Shown piece after piece: positions 7,090-8,992 of a stretch of DNA of 8,992 nt. The position numbers and the translations under genes are program-made. Each line of letters begins with the position of its first letter. Within the stretch, counting starts at the first letter, position 1. The stretch covers positions 1 to 8,992 of the forward strand of contig JAPKZM010000133.1 of assembly GCA_026393775.1 (NCBI GenBank), read 5' to 3'. This stretch comes from Candidatus Aminicenantota bacterium (GTDB lineage Bacteria; Acidobacteriota; Aminicenantia; UBA2199). The notes below the pieces were generated by a model. The model saw only the letters and a program-made list of their open reading frames with translations. It ran no database searches and had not been told where the DNA came from.

Positions 7090-7095
7090 CTCCTT
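7090..7095 (-). promoter_or_regulatory. Shine-Dalgarno of purD
   Basis: AAGGAG on the minus strand, 5 bases before ATG, is strong and well placed. It is the only strong translation signal visible for the purD-purE-mtaB chain apart from GGAG before purE. Confidence 0.8.
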
Positions 7096-7108
7096 ATTGC
7101 TACTCCGA

Positions 7109-7129
7109 TAGATTATAGATTATAGATAA
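7109..7129 (-). repeat. Tandem 7-base repeat over the purD -10 region
   Basis: On the plus strand TAGATTA occurs twice in tandem, followed by TAGATAA. On the minus strand this creates two overlapping TATAAT -10 boxes, at 7124-7119 and 7117-7112. Only the first has a suitably placed -35. Confidence 0.75.
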
Positions 7130-7147
7130 AAAAAGGGCGCCGCACAA
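7119..7147 (-). promoter_or_regulatory. Sigma-70-type promoter of purD-purE-mtaB
   Basis: On the minus strand TTGTGC (7147-7142) is followed by a 17-base spacer, which contains seven T, and a perfect TATAAT (7124-7119). The start point would be near 7112, giving a leader of only about 28 bases. That leaves no room for a purine riboswitch or attenuator, and none is seen. Confidence 0.65.
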
Positions 7148-7156
7148 GAAGGTTCT

Positions 7157-8779
7157 CTATTCCGTCGCGAAATAAACAGGATTTTCTGCCAAGAAGAGAT
7201 CGCTGAAAATATCCTTGACCACCTCGCCCGGCAAGCCTTTGTAAAGCGGAAAGCCGGCATAGTAAAGCAGGGTGGGAAACAGGTCGGCCAGGGCGACGGA
7301 GTCCTGGAACAACCCTTTTTTCAGCGCTGATTTCTCGTACAGCAGGAACGTGCCCAGCGCGTTCATCGACTTGTAGACGAAAATATCGCGGCGGCCGATG
7401 TAGTTGACCATGATGCGCCGCCAATCCGGCAGCGGCTCCATTTCATAAAAGCTCAACACGATCAGCATTTCGTTGTCGCCCATGGAACCGATGATCTTGC
7501 CGAGCACCGCGTCGTAATATTCATAATACTTGTCGAGTATCCAGCCATATTTTTCCCGATTGCCCGGGGTGATGAGATTGCCGAAATTCTCGGGGCGGGC
7601 GTAATGGTAAAAATAAGAATTGACGCCTTCCAGACCGGGAAGGAGGACCAGTGAATAGTAATAATTGCTGTATTTCAATTCGGGGATCTGGTTGCGGACA
7701 AAATCATCGTAGTAGAACGTTTTTTTCAAGATGGTCAGTTTCGGGTCTTTCTGGTCCAGGGAGGGGGAGAAGAACTGAACGAAATTGTTGTTTTTCTTGA
7801 GGTTGTTCTCGGCATAGGTAGGCCAAACCGGGGGATTGATCATGGTGAAAGCCTTAAAGCCGTTCACCTGGTAAAACTCCTTCAGGCGATCCAGCCGCCC
7901 GCCGGAAACCTTTTTGTAAAAGCTGGTCACGTTCAGCTTGGCCGAATTCCTGAAAAAAATGTATCTGGGGAAAATGTCGAATTCGCAAAGCGCGTCGCGG
8001 AACTGGAACTTGAAGTCGGAATGCTCGGCAAAATTGGCCGGAGATTCGCCGCTGAGCAGGGTGTTGAAGAACGACAACTCCGGGTTGGGCCGAAAGGTCT
8101 TCAAGCGGCCCATGACGCCGTTTTCCTTGATCCAATTAAAATTCAGCAGCTTCGATTCCTGGGAGACGCTGAGCAGGTAATTCAGCGACAAGCCCTCCAT
8201 GATCACCAGGTTGATCTGGCGGGGAGGGCTGATGACCGGCGCCGTGTACTTGAAGGCGGACGGGAGGACGGGATTTTTATGCATCAAAAGGGTGTACCCG
8301 ACCCAGACGGCAAAGCCGACGAGCAGCATCAGCAGGGCCTGGAGCCATCTTTTGCGCCGCGTCTTCAAAAAGATGAAGACAATGCCCAGGATGAGAATCA
8401 AAAAATTGAGCAGCAGGATCTTGATGAAGTTGTTCTTGGCGGCGACGGAGAAGAAATCATAATAATAATCGTAGTTGGCGTAGAACAGCACCGAAACGAT
8501 CATGACGGTGTAGGAAAAAAAGTAAACCGGCGTCGGTGGGTTGAAAAAGCCGATTGGGTACTTGCGCTCCGCGAAAAACTGCACGAAAAAAAAGCTGATC
8601 GCGATGAAAACGATCCACAGCGGGCCGTAATAAGTAAGCAGGTTAAAAAAAATGGGCAGCAGCATGCTTCGTTCGATCGCGACCCGGGGATTCAGGAAGG
8701 CGATCAGCAGCAGGATGAAAAAGGCGAACAGGCAGGCCGACAGAACGAAATTGATGATGAGCTTCAGCGAACGCAGCAA
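7157..8779 (-). CDS. Membrane protein with AlkP-superfamily fold, probable pseudoenzyme
   Basis: The protein has 540 residues starting at TTG (8779), one base after the stop of the FHA gene. The next in-frame Met, at residue 39, would lose the first membrane segment. Five hydrophobic segments lie at about 8-30, 39-70, 85-105, 118-138 and 145-165. The remainder is laid out like a type I phosphodiesterase/sulfatase domain, starting with INLVIMEGLS (189-198) and followed by FRPNPELSFFNTLLSGESP (229-247). Further landmarks are LPGLEGVNSYFYHY (380-393), a Y-D-LG helix (about 417-430) and a closing ALADLFPTLLYYAGFPLYKG (496-515). The usual metal ligands look replaced: the Asp of a DG motif is Glu195, the D...H pair is Glu384 and Ser388, and SDHG is SFYE (443-446). 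Catalysis is therefore doubtful. A metal-independent binding or scaffold role is an inference. It could be a remote sulfatase or phosphoethanolamine-transferase relative. Confidence 0.85.
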   Translation of the reverse strand: MLRSLKLIINFVLSACLFAFFILLLIAFLNPRVAIERSMLLPIFFNLLTYYGPLWIVFIAISFFFVQFFAERKYPIGFFNPPTPVYFFSYTVMIVSVLFYANYDYYYDFFSVAAKNNFIKILLLNFLILILGIVFIFLKTRRKRWLQALLMLLVGFAVWVGYTLLMHKNPVLPSAFKYTAPVISPPRQINLVIMEGLSLNYLLSVSQESKLLNFNWIKENGVMGRLKTFRPNPELSFFNTLLSGESPANFAEHSDFKFQFRDALCEFDIFPRYIFFRNSAKLNVTSFYKKVSGGRLDRLKEFYQVNGFKAFTMINPPVWPTYAENNLKKNNNFVQFFSPSLDQKDPKLTILKKTFYYDDFVRNQIPELKYSNYYYSLVLLPGLEGVNSYFYHYARPENFGNLITPGNREKYGWILDKYYEYYDAVLGKIIGSMGDNEMLIVLSFYEMEPLPDWRRIMVNYIGRRDIFVYKSMNALGTFLLYEKSALKKGLFQDSVALADLFPTLLYYAGFPLYKGLPGEVVKDIFSDLFLAENPVYFATE

Positions 8780-8780
8780 T

Positions 8781-8992
8781 TTACTTTTCGTAGCCCTGAG
8801 ACGTGGTGATCAGCATCAGCGTGGTCTGGCCGATCTTGAACTCGGTCTGGTCGGTGATTTCGGTGATGGAAACCTTGTCGTCGCTGATGAACGTGCCGTT
8901 GGTGCTGCCCAGGTCGCGCAGGAAGACCTTTTCGTTGCGCACCTCGATGGCCAGGTGCTTGCGCGACACTTCCTTGTCCGGGATGATCAGGT
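8781..8992 (-). CDS. FHA-domain protein, C-terminal end only
   Basis: Sixty-nine C-terminal residues are visible; the N-terminus lies beyond the right edge. They begin with LIIPDKEVSRKHLAIEV and include LRDLGSTNGTFI. These are the conserved SRKH and GSTNGTF loops that recognise phosphothreonine in forkhead-associated domains. The upstream GR-x-x motif of the domain would be outside the window. The protein ends soon after the last FHA strand, so the domain is C-terminal. The stop TAA is one base before the TTG start of the AlkP-fold membrane gene, so the two share a transcript. FHA proteins usually work with Ser/Thr kinases or as adaptors in secretion or signalling. No kinase is visible here. 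Confidence 0.9.
   Translation of the reverse strand, partial: LIIPDKEVSRKHLAIEVRNEKVFLRDLGSTNGTFISDDKVSITEITDQTEFKIGQTTLMLITTSQGYEK

Noticed and set aside
7125..7150. GGCGCC followed by seven T after the AlkP-fold gene, as an intrinsic terminator
   Set aside because: GGCGCC is a loopless palindrome and no longer stem forms before the T-run; these bases are the spacer of the purD promoter.
8021..8809. A 262-codon plus-strand frame opposite the AlkP-fold gene
   Set aside because: The product is Gln/Asp/Glu-rich antisense of hydrophobic membrane segments; the minus-strand frame has clear domain landmarks.

Overview
The window reads as part of the chromosome of a Gram-negative bacterium with fairly GC-rich DNA (impression by eye, not computed). 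All eight genes I can support lie on the minus strand, so transcription runs from high to low coordinates. Exported lipoprotein, outer-membrane-like and LamG proteins mixed with a purine-synthesis block would fit an Acidobacteriota/Aminicenantota-like or related environmental lineage. There is no rRNA or other taxonomic marker here, so that placement is only a guess. I see no tRNA, CRISPR array, insertion sequence or prophage gene, and no gene-free stretch longer than about 210 bases.

Layout in the direction of transcription. (1) 8992-7157: the C-terminal end of an FHA-domain protein (cut by the window edge), followed after one base by a multi-membrane-segment protein with an alkaline-phosphatase-superfamily fold. 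Its expected metal-binding residues all appear to be replaced, so it is probably a pseudoenzyme. (2) 7147-4084: a recognisable promoter drives purD, purE and mtaB, chained by two 4-base ATGA stop/start overlaps. Two purine-biosynthesis steps are thus translationally coupled to a tRNA-modifying radical-SAM enzyme. (3) 4050-2444: a second promoter, a roughly 87-base GC-rich structured leader, and a secreted or membrane-anchored protein with three B-type repeats and a C-terminal LamG/concanavalin-like domain. (4) 2327-1: a third promoter drives a three-gene envelope cluster: a small DUF5683-like membrane protein starting at TTG, a beta-propeller-like lipoprotein, and a large exported beta-rich protein that runs off the left edge.

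The three promoters are alike: each has a -35 beginning TTG, a 17-base spacer and a TATAAT-like -10, which suggests an ordinary sigma-70 pattern. They make it possible to correct the start of the DUF5683-like gene. The most interesting items are the predicted metal-less AlkP-fold membrane protein next to an FHA protein, the structured leader of the LamG gene, and the uncharacterised envelope cluster. I do not see a clearly new multi-gene defence or catalytic system.
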